Assembly: GCA_030544235.1 (NCBI GenBank)
Contig: JARUPU010000098.1
Span: 61,001 to 125,000 of the forward strand
Length of the DNA stretch: 64,000 bases
Source: Lepturacanthus savala
Taxonomy: Eukaryota > Chordata > Actinopteri > Scombriformes > Trichiuridae
Reading direction: 5' to 3'
The translations under genes and the position numbers were made by a program. The notes below the pieces were generated by a model, which worked only from the letters and a program-made list of their open reading frames with translations, was not told the origin of the DNA and did no database searches. Position 1 is the first letter of the stretch. Each line of letters starts with the position of its first letter. Of this stretch, positions 48,001 through 60,700 are shown piece after piece.

Positions 48001-51000
48001 TATAGAGAACGAAACTACCAGGTATATCCCTCCCAGTGATTTTAAAGGTGCTGCAGCCCCGAAACCGAAAATCATATAGAAATTGAACCAATTCCTACAC
48101 CCCCCAGTTAAGAATTTAGGGTTAGGGTTAGGGTTAGGGTTAGGGTTAGGGTTAGGGTTAGGCTCAGCGTTGGGGTATAGGGAACGAAACTACCAGGTAT
48201 ATCCCTCCCAGTGATTTTAAAGGTGCTGCAGCCCCGAAACCGAAAATCATATAGAAATTGAACCAATTCCTACACCCCCCAGTTAAGAATTTAGGGTTAG
48301 GGTTAGGGTTAGACTAGGGTTAGGGTTAGGCTCAGCGTTGGGGTATAGGGAACGAAACTACCAGGTATATCCCTCCCAGTGATTTTAAAGGTGCTGCAGC
48401 CCCGAAACCGAAAATCATATAGAAATTGAACCAATTCCTACACCCCCCAGTTAAGAATTTAGGGTTAGGGTTAGGGTTAGACTAGGGTTAGGGTTAGGCT
48501 CAGCGTTGGGGTATAGGGAACGAAACTACCAGGTATATCCCTCCCAGTGATTTTAAAGGTGCTGCAGCCCCGAAACCGAAAATCATATAGAAATTGAACC
48601 AATTCCTACACCCCCCAGTTAAGAATTTAGGGTTAGGGTTAGGGTTAGACTAGGGTTAGGGTTAGGCTCAGCGTTGGGGTATAGGGAACGAAACTACCAG
48701 GTATATCCCTCCCAGTGATTTTAAAGGTGCTGCAGCCCCGAAACCGAAAATCATATAGAAATTGAACCAATTCCTACACCCCCCAGTTAAGAATTTAGGG
48801 TTAGGGTTAGGGTTAGGGTTAGACTAGGGTTAGGGTTAGGCTCAGCGTTGGGGTATAGGGAACGAAACTACCAGGTATATCCCTCCCAGTGATTTTAAAG
48901 GTGCTGCAGCCCCGAAACCGAAAATCATATAGAAATTGAACCAATTCCTACACCCCCCAGTTAAGAATTTAGGGTTAGGGTTAGGGTTAGGGTTAGACTA
49001 GGGTTAGTGTTAGGCTCAGCGTTGGGGTATAGGGAACGAAACTACCAGGTATATCCCTCCCAGTGATTTTAAAGGTGCTGCAGCCCCGAAACCGAAAATC
49101 ATATAGAAATTGAACCAATTCCTACACCCCCCAGTTAAGAATTTAGGGTTAGGGTTAGGGTTAGGGTTAGGGTTAGACTAGGGTTAGGGTTAGGCTCAGC
49201 GTTGGGGTATATGGAACGAAACTACCAGGTATATCCCTCCCAGTGATTTTAAAGGTGCTGCAGCCCCGAAACCGAAAATCATATAGAAATTGAACCAATT
49301 CCTACACCCCCCAGTTAAGAATTTAGGGTTAGGGTTAGGGTTAGGGTTAGGGTTAGACTAGGGTTAGGGTTAGGCTCAGCTTTAGGGTATAGAGAACGAA
49401 ACTACCAGGTATATCCCTCCCAGTGATTTTAAAGGTGCTGCAGCCCCGAAACCGAAAATCATATAGAAATTGAACCAATTCCTACACCCCCCAGTTAAGA
49501 ATTTAGGGTTAGGGTTAGGGTCAGGGTTAGACTAGGGTTAGGGTTAGGCTCAGCTTTAGGGTATAGAGAACGAAACTACCAGGTATATCCCTCCCAGTGA
49601 TTTTAAAGGTGCTGCAGCCCCGAAACCGAAAATCATATAGAAATTGAACCAATTCCTACACCCCCCAGTTAAGAATTTAGGGTTAGGGTTAGGGTCAGGG
49701 TTAGACTAGGGTTAGGGTTAGGCTCAGCGTTGGGGTATAGGGAACGAAACTACCAGGTATATCCCTCCCAGTGATTTTAAAGGTGCTGCAGCCCCGAAAC
49801 CGAAAATCATATAGAAATTGAACCAATTCCTATAACCCCCAGTTAAGAATTTAGGGTTAGGGTTAGGGTTAGGGTTAGGGTTAGACTAGGGTTAGGGTTA
49901 GGCTCAGCGTTGGGGTATAGGGAACGAAACTACCAGGTATATCCCTCCCAGTGATTTTAAAGGTGCTGCAGCCCCGAAACCGAAAATCATATAGAAATTG
50001 AACCAATTCCTACACCCCCCAGTTAAGAATTTAGGGTTAGGGTTAGGGTTAGGGTTAGGGTTAGACTAGGGTTAGGGTTAGGCTCAGCTTTAGGGTATAG
50101 AGAACGAAACTACCAGGTATATCCCTCCCAGTGATTTTAAAGGTGCTGCAGCCCCGAAACCGAAAATCATATAGAAATTGAACCAATTCCTACACCCCCC
50201 AGTTAAGAATTTAGGGTTAGGGTTAGGGTTAGGGTTAGGGTTAGACTAGGGTTAGGGTTAGGCTCAGCGTTGGGGTATAGGGAACGAAACTACCAGGTAT
50301 ATCCCTCCCAGTGATTTTAAAGGTGCTGCAGCCCCGAAACCGAAAATCATATAGAAATTGAACCAATTCCTACACCCCCCAGTTAAGAATTTAGGGTTAG
50401 GGTTAGGGTTAGACTAGGGTTAGGGTTAGGCTCAGCGTTGGGGTATAGGGAACGAAACTACCAGGTATATCCCTCCCAGTGATTTTAAAGGTGCTGCAGC
50501 CCCGAAACCGAAAATCATATAGAAATTGAACCAATTCCTACACCCCCCAGTTAAGAATTTAGGGTTAGGGTTAGGGTTAGACTAGGGTTAGGGTTAGGCT
50601 CAGCGTTGGGGTATAGGGAACGAAACTACCAGGTATATCCCTCCCAGTGATTTTAAAGGTGCTGCAGCCCCGAAACCGAAAATCATATAGAAATTGAACC
50701 AATTCCTACACCCCCCAGTTAAGAATTTAGGGTTAGGGTTAGGGTTAGGGTTAGACTAGGGTTAGGGTTAGGCTCAGCGTTGGGGTATAGGGAACGAAAC
50801 TACCAGGTATATCCCTCCCAGTGATTTTAAAGGTGCTGCAGCCCCGAAACCGAAAATCATATAGAAATTGAACCAATTCCTACACCCCCCAGTTAAGAAT
50901 TTAGGGTTAGGGTTAGGGTTAGGGTTAGGGTTAGGGTTAGGGTTAGACTAGGGTTAGGGTTAGGCTCAGCTTTAGGGTATAGAGAACGAAACTACCAGGT

Positions 51001-51473
51001 ATATCCCTCCCAGTGATTTTAAAGGTGCTGCAGCCCCGAAACCGAAAATCATATAGAAATTGAACCAATTCCTACACCCCCCAGTTAAGAATTTAGGGTT
51101 AGGGTTAGGGTTAGGGTTAGGGTTAGACTAGGGTTAGGGTTAGGCTCAGCTTTAGGGTATAGAGAACGAAACTACCAGGTATATCCCTCCCAGTGATTTT
51201 AAAGGTGCTGCAGCCCCGAAACCGAAAATCATATAGAAATTGAACCAATTCCTACACCCCCCAGTTAAGAATTTAGGGTTAGGGTTAGGGTCAGGGTTAG
51301 ACTAGGGTTAGGGTTAGGCTCAGCTTTAGGGTATAGAGAACGAAACTACCAGGTATATCCCTCCCAGTGATTTTAAAGGTGCTGCAGCCCCGAAACCGAA
51401 AATCATATAGAAATTGAACCAATTCCTACACCCCCCAGTTAAGAATTTAGGGTTAGGGTTAGGGTCAGGGTTA
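45024..51473 (+). repeat. Large HOR of 6,450 bp, copy B
   Basis: About 37 monomers in the order of copy A but without the GAAGCCG monomer. A third, partial copy starts near 51,474, with 51,571 matching 45,121 and 52,084 matching 45,634 at 6,450. It leaves register near 52,300, where CCCCCGTTAAG replaces CCCCCATTAAG. Confidence 0.85.
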
Positions 51474-52299
51474 GACTAGGGTTAGGGTTAGGCTCAGCTT
51501 TAGGGTATAGAGAACGAAACTACCAGGTATATCCCTCCCAGTGATTTTAAAGGTGCTGCAGCCCCGAAACCGAAAATCATATAGAAATTGATCCAATTCC
51601 TACACCCCCCAGTTAAGAATTTAGGGTTAGGGTTAGGGTTAGGGTTAGGGTTAGACTAGGGTTAGGGTTAGGCTCAGCGTTGGGGTATAGGGAACGAAAC
51701 TACCAGGTATATCCCTCCCAGTGATTTTAAAGGTGCTGCAGCCCCGAAACCGAAAATCATATAGAAATTGAACCAATTCCTACACCCCCCAGTTAAGAAT
51801 TTAGGGTTAGGGTTAGGGTTAGACTAGGGTTAGGGTTAGGCTCAGCGTTGGGGTATAGGGAACGAAACTACCAGGTATATCCCTCCCAGTGATTTTAAAG
51901 GTGCTGCAGCCCCGAAACCGAAAATCATATAGAAATTGAACCAATTCCTACACCCCCCAGTTAAGAATTTAGGGTTAGGGTTAGGGTTAGGGTTAGACTA
52001 GGGTTAGGGTTAGGCTCAGCGTTGGGGTATAGGGAACGAAACTACCAGGTATATCCCTCCCAGTGATTTTAAAGGTGCTGCAGCTCCGAAACCAAAAATC
52101 ATATAGAAATTGGACAAATTCCTACACCCCCCAGTTAAGAATTTAGGGTTAGGGTTAGGGTTAGGGTTAGACTAGGGTTAGGGTTAGGCTCAGCGTTGGG
52201 GTATAGGGAACGAAACTACCAGGTATATCCCTCCCAGTGATTTTAAAGGTGCTGCAGCCCCGAAACCGAAAATCATATAGAAATTGAACCAATTCCTAC

Positions 52300-55200
52300 A
52301 CCCCCCGTTAAGAATTTAGGGTTAGGGTTAGGGTTAGGGTTAGACTAGGATTAGGGTTAGGCTCAGCGTTGGGGCATAGGGAACGAAACTACCAGGTATA
52401 TCCCTCCCAGTGATTTTAAAGGTGCTGCAGCCCCGAAACCGAAAATCATATAGAAATTGAACCAATTCCTACACCCCCCAGTTAAGAATTTAGGGTTAGG
52501 GTTAGGGTTAGGGTTAGACTAGGGTTAGGGTTAGGCTCAGCGTTGGGGTATAGGGAACGAAACTACCAGGTATATCCCTCCCAGTGATTTTAAAGGTGCT
52601 GCAGCCCCGAAACCGAAAATCATATAGAAATTGAACCAATTCCTACACCCCCCAGTTAAGAATTTAGGGTTAGGGTTAGGGTTAGGGTTAGACTAGGGTT
52701 AGGGTTAGGCTCAGCGTTGGGGTATAGGGAACGAAACTACCAGGTATATCCCTCCCAGTGATTTTAAAGGTGCTGCAGCCCCGAAACCGAAAATCATATA
52801 GAAATTGAACCAATTCCTACACCCCCCAGTTAAGAATTTAGGGTTAGGGTTAGGGTTAGGGTTAGGGTTAGACTAGGGTTAGTGTTAGGCTCAGCGTTGG
52901 GGTATAGGGAACGAAACTACCAGGTATATCCCTCCCAGTGATTTTAAAGGTGCTGCAGCCCCGAAACCGAAAATCATATAGAAATTGAACCAATTCCTAT
53001 AACCCCCAGTTAAGAATTTAGGGTTAGGGTTAGGGTTAGGGTTAGACTAGGGTTAGGGTTAGGCTCAGCGTTGGGGTATAGGGAACGAAACTACCAGGTA
53101 TATCCCTCCCAGTGATTTTAAAGGTGCTGCAGCCCCGAAACCGAAAATCATATAGAAATTGAACCAATTCCTACACCCCCCAGTAAAGAATTTAGGGTTA
53201 GGGTTAGGGTTAGGGTTAGGGTTAGGGTTAGACTAGGGTTAGGGTTAGGCTCAGCGTTGGGGTATAGGGAACGAAACTACCAGGTATATCCCTCCCAGTG
53301 ATTTTAAAGGTGCTGCAGCCCCGAAACCGAAAATCATATAGAAATTGAACCAATTCCTACACCCCCCAGTTAAGAATTTAGGGTTAGGTTTAGGGTTAGA
53401 CTAGGGTCAGGGTTAGGCTCAGCGTTGGGGTATAGGGAATGAAACTACCAGGTATATCCCTCCCAGTGAATTTAAAGGTGCTGCAGCCCCGAAACCGAAA
53501 ATCATATAGAAATTGAACCAATTCCTACACCCCCCAGTTAAGAATTTAGGGTTAGGGTTAGGGTTAGGGTTAGGGTTAGACTAGGGTTAGGGTTAGGCTC
53601 AGCTTTAGGGTATAGAGAACGAAACTACCAGGTATATCCCTCCCAGTGATTTTAAAGGTGCTGCAGCCCCGAAACCGAAAATCATATAGAAATTGAACCA
53701 ATTCCTACACCCCCCAGTTAAGAATTTAGGGTTAGGGTTAGGGTTAGGGTTAGACTAGGGTTAGGGTTAGGCTCAGCGTTGGGGTATAGGGAACGAAACT
53801 ACCAGGTATATCCCTCCCAGTGATTTTAAAGGTGCTGCAGCCCCGAAACCGAAAATCATATAGAAATTGAACCAATTCCTACACCCCCCAGTTAAGAATT
53901 TAGGGTTAGGGTTAGGGTTAGGGTTAGACTAGGGTTAGGGTTAGGCTCAGCGTTGGGGTATAGGGTTAGGGTTAGGGTTAGGGTTAGGGTTAGACTAGGG
54001 TTAGGGTTAGGCTCAGCGTTGGGGTATAGGGAACGAAACTACCAGGTATATCCCTCCCAGTGATTTTAAAGGTGCTGCAGCCCCGAAACCGAAAATCATA
54101 TGGAAATTGAACCAATTCCTACACCCCCCAGTTAAGAATTTAGGGTTAGGGTTAGGGTTAGGGTTAGGGTTAGACTAGGGTTAGGGTTAGGCTCAGCGTT
54201 GGGGTATATGGAACGAAACTACCAGGTATATCCCTCCCAGTGATTTTAAAGGTGCTGCAGCCCCGAAACCGAAAATCATATAGAAATTGAACCAATTCCT
54301 ACACCCCCCAGTTAAGAATTTAGGGTTAGGGTTAGGGTTAGGGTTAGGGTTAGGGTTAGGGTTAGACTAGGGTTAGGGTTAGGCTCAGCTTTAGGGTATA
54401 GAGAACGAAACTACCAGGTATATCCCTCCCAGTGATTTTAAAGGTGCTGCAGCCCCGAAACCGAAAATCATATAGAAATTGAACCAATTCCTACACCCCC
54501 CAGTTAAGAATTTAGGGTTAGGGTTAGGGTCAGGGTTAGACTAGGGTTAGGGTTAGGCTCAGCTTTAGGGTATAGAGAACGAAACTACCAGGTATATCCC
54601 TCCCAGTGATTTTAAAGGTGCTGCAGCCCCGAAACCGAAAATCATATAGAAATTGAACCAATTCCTACACCCCCCAGTTAAGAATTTAGGGTTAGGGTTA
54701 GGGTCAGGGCTAGACTAGGGTTAGGGTTAGGCTCAGCTTTAGGGTATAGAGAACGAAACTACCAGGTATATCCCTCCCAGTGATTTTAAAGGTGCTGCAG
54801 CCCCGAAACCGAAAATCATATAGAAATTGATCCAATTCCTACACCCCCCAGTTAAGAATTTAGGGTTAGGGTTAGGGTTAGGGTTAGGGTTAGACTAGGG
54901 TTAGGGTTAGGCTCAGCGTTGGGGTATAGGGAACGAAACTACCAGGTATATCCCTCCCAGTGATTTTAAAGGTGCTGCAGCCCCGAAACCGAAAATCATA
55001 TAGAAATTGAACCAATTCCTACACCCCCCAGTTAAGAATTTAGGGTTAGGGTTAGGGTTAGACTAGGGTTAGGGTTAGGCTCAGCGTTGGGGTATAGGGA
55101 ACGAAACTACCAGGTATATCCCTCCCAGTGATTTTAAAGGTGCTGCAGCCCCGAAACCGAAAATCATATAGAAATTGAACCAATTCCTACACCCCCCAGT
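52300..55200 (+). repeat. Array segment between large and small HORs
   Basis: Follows the broken third copy of the 6.45-kb HOR. It contains AGTGTTAGG/CCTATAACC, CAGTAAAG, a GAATGAAAC monomer near 53,449, the fourth fused monomer and a GATCCAATTCC monomer near 54,829, plus a private TCAGGGCTAGACT near 54,704. In class order it resembles the 17.4-21.8 kb region. Nothing other than satellite was seen. Confidence 0.7.
53950..53990 (+). repeat. Fused monomer with core deletion, fourth copy
   Basis: Same junction 33 kb away, again followed by a CATATGGAAATTG monomer and a TATATGGAACG monomer as at 14.6, 18.4 and 20.9 kb. The shared neighbours indicate descent from one deletion event. Confidence 0.86.
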
Positions 55201-57490
55201 TAAGAATTTAGGGTTAGGTTTAGGGTTAGACTAGGGTCAGGGTTAGGCTCAGCGTTGGGGTATAGGGAATGAAACTACCAGGTATATCCCTCCCAGTGAA
55301 TTTAAAGGTGCTGCAGCCCCGAAACCGAAAATCATATAGAAATTGAACCAATTCCTACAACCCACAGTTAAGAATTTAGGGTTAGGGTTAGGGTTAGGGT
55401 TAGGGTTAGACTAGGGTTAGGGTTAGGCTCAGCTTTAGGGTATAGAGAACGAAACTACCAGGTATATCCCTCCCAGTGATTTTAAAGGTGCTGCAGCCCC
55501 GAAACCGAAAATCATATAGAAATTGAACCAATTCCTACACCCCCCAGTTAAGAATTTAGGGTTAGGGTTAGGGTTAGGGTTAGACTAGGGTTAGGGTTAG
55601 GCTCAGCGTTGGGGTATAGGGAACGAAACTACCAGGTATATCCCTCCCAGTGATTTTAAAGGTGCTGCAGCCCCGAAACCGAAAATCATATAGAAATTGA
55701 ACCAATTCCTACACCCCCCAGTTAAGAATTTAGGGTTAGGGTTAGGGTTAGGGTTAGACTAGGGTTAGTGTTAGGCTCAGCGTTGGGGTATAGGGAACGA
55801 AACTACCAGGTATATCCCTCCCAGTGATTTTAAAGGTGCTGCAGCCCCGAAACCGAAAATCATATAGAAATTGAACCAATTCCTATAACCCCCAGTTAAG
55901 AATTTAGGGTTAGGGTTAGGGTTAGGGTTAGACTAGGGTTAGGGTTAGGCTCAGCGTTGGGGTATAGGGAACGAAACTACCAGGTATATCCCTCCCAGTG
56001 ATTTTAAAGGTGCTGCAGCCCCGAAACCGAAAATCATATAGAAATTGAACCAATTCCTACACCCCCCAGTAAAGAATTTAGGGTTAGGGTTAGGGTTAGG
56101 GTTAGGGTTAGACTAGGGTTAGGGTTAGGCTCAGCGTTGGGGTATAGGGAACGAAACTACCAGGTATATCCCTCCCAGTGATTTTAAAGGTGCTGCAGCC
56201 CCGAAACCGAAAATCATATAGAAATTGAACCAATTCCTACACCCCCCAGTTAAGAATTTAGGGTTAGGTTTAGGGTTAGACTAGGGTCAGGGTTAGGCTC
56301 AGCGTTGGGGTATAGGGAATGAAACTACCAGGTATATCCCTCCCAGTGAATTTAAAGGTGCTGCAGCCCCGAAACCGAAAATCATATAGAAATTGAACCA
56401 ATTCCTACAACCCACAGTTAAGAATTTAGGGTTAGGGTTAGGGTTAGGGTTAGGGTTAGACTAGGGTTAGGGTTAGGCTCAGCTTTAGGGTATAGAGAAC
56501 GAAACTACCAGGTATATCCCTCCCAGTGATTTTAAAGGTGCTGCAGCCCCGAAACCGAAAATCATATAGAAATTGAACCAATTCCTACACCCCCCAGTTA
56601 AGAATTTAGGGTTAGGGTTAGGGTTAGGGTTAGACTAGGGTCAGGGTTAGGCTCAGCGTTGGGGTATAGGGAATGAAACTACCAGGTATATCCCTCCCAG
56701 TGAATTTAAAGGTGCTGCAGCCCCGAAACCGAAAATCATATAGAAATTGAACCAATTCCTACACCCCCCAGTTAAGAATTTAGGGTTAGGGTTAGGGTTA
56801 GGGTTAGACTAGGGTTAGGGTTAGGCTCAGCGTTGGGGTATAGGGAACGAAACTACCAGGTATATCCCTCCCAGTGATTTTAAAGGTGCTGCAGCCCCGA
56901 AACCGAAAATCATATAGAAATTGAACCAATTCCTACACCCCCCAGTTAAGAATTTAGGGTTAGGGTTAGGGTTAGGGTTAGACTAGGGTTAGTGTTAGGC
57001 TCAGCGTTGGGGTATAGGGAACGAAACTACCAGGTATATCCCTCCCAGTGATTTTAAAGGTGCTGCAGCCCCGAAACCGAAAATCATATAGAAATTGAAC
57101 CAATTCCTATAACCCCCAGTTAAGAATTTAGGGTTAGGGTTAGGGTTAGGGTTAGACTAGGGTTAGGGTTAGGCTCAGCGTTGGGGTATAGGGAACGAAA
57201 CTACCAGGTATATCCCTCCCAGTGATTTTAAAGGTGCTGCAGCCCCGAAACCGAAAATCATATAGAAATTGAACCAATTCCTACACCCCCCAGTAAAGAA
57301 TTTAGGGTTAGGGTTAGGGTTAGGGTTAGGGTTAGACTAGGGTTAGGGTTAGGCTCAGCGTTGGGGTATAGGGAACGAAACTACCAGGTATATCCCTCCC
57401 AGTGATTTTAAAGGTGCTGCAGCCCCGAAACCGAAAATCATATAGAAATTGAACCAATTCCTACACCCCCCAGTTAAGAATTTAGGGTTA
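55200..57490 (+). repeat. Six-monomer HOR of 1,050 bp (and 1,224 bp)
   Basis: GGTTTAGGG-type GAATGAAAC monomers begin at 55,219, 56,269 and 57,493. The first interval is 1,050 bp (six monomers) and the second 1,224 bp, exactly 174 more. In the second interval the added monomer near 56,640-56,710 is itself a GAATGAAAC/GTGAATTTA type without GGTTTAGGG. Confidence 0.82.
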
Positions 57491-60400
57491 GGTTTAGGGT
57501 TAGACTAGGGTCAGGGTTAGGCTCAGCGTTGGGGTATAGGGAATGAAACTACCAGGTATATCCCTCCCAGTGAATTTAAAGGTGCTGCAGCCCCGAAACC
57601 GAAAATCATATAGAAATTGAACCAATTCCTACAACCCACAGTTAAGAATTTAGGGTTAGGGTTAGGGTTAGGGTTAGGGTTAGACTAGGGTTAGGGTTAG
57701 GCTCAGCTTTAGGGTATAGAGAACGAAACTACCAGGTATATCCCTCCCAGTGATTTTAAAGGTGCTGCAGCCCCGAAACCGAAAATCATATAGAAATTGA
57801 ACCAATTCCTACACCCCCCAGTTAAGAATTTAGGGTTAGGGTTAGGGTTAGGGTTAGACTAGGGTTAGGGTTAGGCTCAGCGTTGGGGTATAGGGAACGA
57901 AACTACCAGGTATATCCCTCCCAGTGATTTTAAAGGTGCTGCAGCCCCGAAACCGAAAATCATATAGAAATTGAACCAATTCCTACACCCCCCAGTTAAG
58001 AATTTAGGGTTAGGGTTAGGGTTAGACTAGGGTTAGGGTTAGGCTCAGCGTTGGGGTATAGGGAACGAAACTACCAGGTATATCCCTCCCAGTGATTTTA
58101 AAGGTGCTGCAGCCCCGAAGCCGAAAATCATATAGAAATTGAACCAATTCCTACACCCCCCAGTTAAGAATTTAGGGTTAGGGTTAGGGTTAGGGTTAGA
58201 CTAGGGTTAGGGTTAGGCTCAGCGTTGGGGTATAGGGAACGAAACTACCAGGTATATCCCTCCCAGTGATTTTAAAGGTGCTGCAGCCCCGAAACCGAAA
58301 ATCATATAGAAATTGAACCAATTCCTACACCCCCCAGTTAAGAATTTAGGGTTAGGGTTAGGGTTAGGGTTAGACTAGGGTTAGGGTTAGGCTCAGCGTT
58401 GGGGTATAGGGAACGAAACTACCAGGTATATCCCTCCCAGTGATTTTAAAGGTGCTGCAGCCCCGAAACCGAAAATCATATAGAAATTGAACCAATTCCT
58501 ACACCCCCCAGTTAAGAATTTAGGGTTAGGGTTAGGGTTAGGGTTAGATTAGGGTTAGTGTTAGGCTCAGCGTTGGGGTATAGGGAACGAAACTACCAGG
58601 TATATCCCTCCCAGTGATTTTAAAGGTGCTGCAGCCCCGAAACCGAAAATCATATAGAAATTGAACCAATTCCTATAACCCCCAGTTAAGAATTTAGGGT
58701 TAGGGTTAGGGTTAGGGTTAGACTAGGGTTAGGGTTAGGCTCAGCGTTGGGGTATAGGGAACGAAACTACCAGGTATATCCCTCCCAGTGATTTTAAAGG
58801 TGCTGCAGCCCCGAAACCGAAAATCATATAGAAATTGAACCAATTCCTACACCCCCCAGTTAAGAATTTAGGGTTAGGGTTAGGGTTAGGGTTAGGGTTA
58901 GACTAGGGTTAGGGTTAGGCTCAGCTTTAGGGTATAGAGAACGAAACTACCAGGTATATCCCTCCCAGTGATTTTAAAGGTGCTGCAGCCCCGAAACCGA
59001 AAATCATATAGAAATTGAACCAATTCCTACACCCCCCAGTTAAGAATTTAGGGTTAGGGTTAGGGTTAGGGTTAGGGTTAGACTAGGGTTAGGGTTAGGC
59101 TCAGCGTTGGGGTATAGGGAACGAAACTACCAGGTATATCCCTCCCAGTGATTTTAAAGGTGCTGCAGCCCCGAAACCGAAAATCATATAGAAATTGAAC
59201 CAATTCCTACACCCCCCAGTTAAGAATTTAGGGTTAGGGTTAGGGTTAGACTAGGGTTAGGGTTAGGCTCAGCGTTGGGGTATAGGGAACGAAACTACCA
59301 GGTATATCCCTCCCAGTGATTTTAAAGGTGCTGCAGCCCCGAAACCGAAAATCATATAGAAATTGAACCAATTCCTACACCCCCCAGTTAAGAATTTAGG
59401 GTTAGGGTTAGGGTTAGACTAGGGTTAGGGTTAGGCTCAGCGTTGGGGTATAGGGAACGAAACTACCAGGTATATCCCTCCCAGTGATTTTAAAGGTGCT
59501 GCAGCCCCGAAACCGAAAATCATATAGAAATTGAACCAATTCCTACACCCCCCAGTTAAGAATTTAGGGTTAGGGTTAGGGTTAGACTAGGGTTAGGGTT
59601 AGGCTCAGCGTTGGGGTATAGGGAACGAAACTACCAGGTATATCCCTCCCAGTGATTTTAAAGGTGCTGCAGCCCCGAAACCGAAAATCATATAGAAATT
59701 GAACCAATTCCTACACCCCCCAGTTAAGAATTTAGGGTTAGGGTTAGGGTTAGGGTTAGACTAGGGTTAGGGTTAGGCTCAGCGTTGGGGTATAGGGAAC
59801 GAAACTACCAGGTATATCCCTCCCAGTGATTTTAAAGGTGCTGCAGCCCCGAAACCGAAAATCATATAGAAATTGAACCAATTCCTACACCCCCCAGTTA
59901 AGAATTTAGGGTTAGGGTTAGGGTTAGGGTTAGACTAGGGTTAGTGTTAGGCTCAGCGTTGGGGTATAGGGAACGAAACTACCAGGTATATCCCTCCCAG
60001 TGATTTTAAAGGTGCTGCAGCCCCGAAACCGAAAATCATATAGAAATTGAACCAATTCCTATAACCCCCAGTTAAGAATTTAGGGTTAGGGTTAGGGTTA
60101 GGGTTAGGGTTAGACTAGGGTTAGGGTTAGGCTCAGCGTTGGGGTATAGGGAACGAAACTACCAGGTATATCCCTCCCAGTGATTTTAAAGGTGCTGCAG
60201 CCCCGAAACCGAAAATCATATAGAAATTGAACCAATTCCTACACCCCCCAGTAAAGAATTTAGGGTTAGGGTTAGGGTTAGGGTTAGGGTTAGGGTTAGA
60301 CTAGGGTTAGGGTTAGGCTCAGCGTTGGGGTATAGGGAACGAAACTACCAGGTATATCCCTCCCAGTGATTTTAAAGGTGCTGCAGCCCCGAAACCGAAA

Positions 60401-60700
60401 ATCATATAGAAATTGAACCAATTCCTACACCCCCCAGTTAAGAATTTAGGGTCAGGTTTAGGGTTAGACTAGGGTCAGGGTTAGGCTCAGCGTTGGGGTA
60501 TAGGGAATGAAACTACCAGGTATATCCCTCCCAGTGAATTTAAAGGTGCTGCAGCCCCGAAACCGAAAATCATATAGAAATTGAACCAATTCCTACACCC
60601 CCCAGTTAAGAATTTAGGGTTAGGGTTAGGGTTAGGGTTAGACTAGGGTTAGGGTTAGGCTCAGCTTTAGGGTATAGAGAACGAAACTACCAGGTATATC
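57491..60700 (+). repeat. Array segment with mixed monomer classes
   Basis: Continues the satellite with GAATGAAAC, GCTTTAGGG, GAAGCCG, AGTGTTAGG/CCTATAACC and consensus monomers. Private changes include TTAGATTAGGG near 58,544 and GGGTCAGGTTTAGGG near 60,450. No gene or inserted element was seen. Confidence 0.7.
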
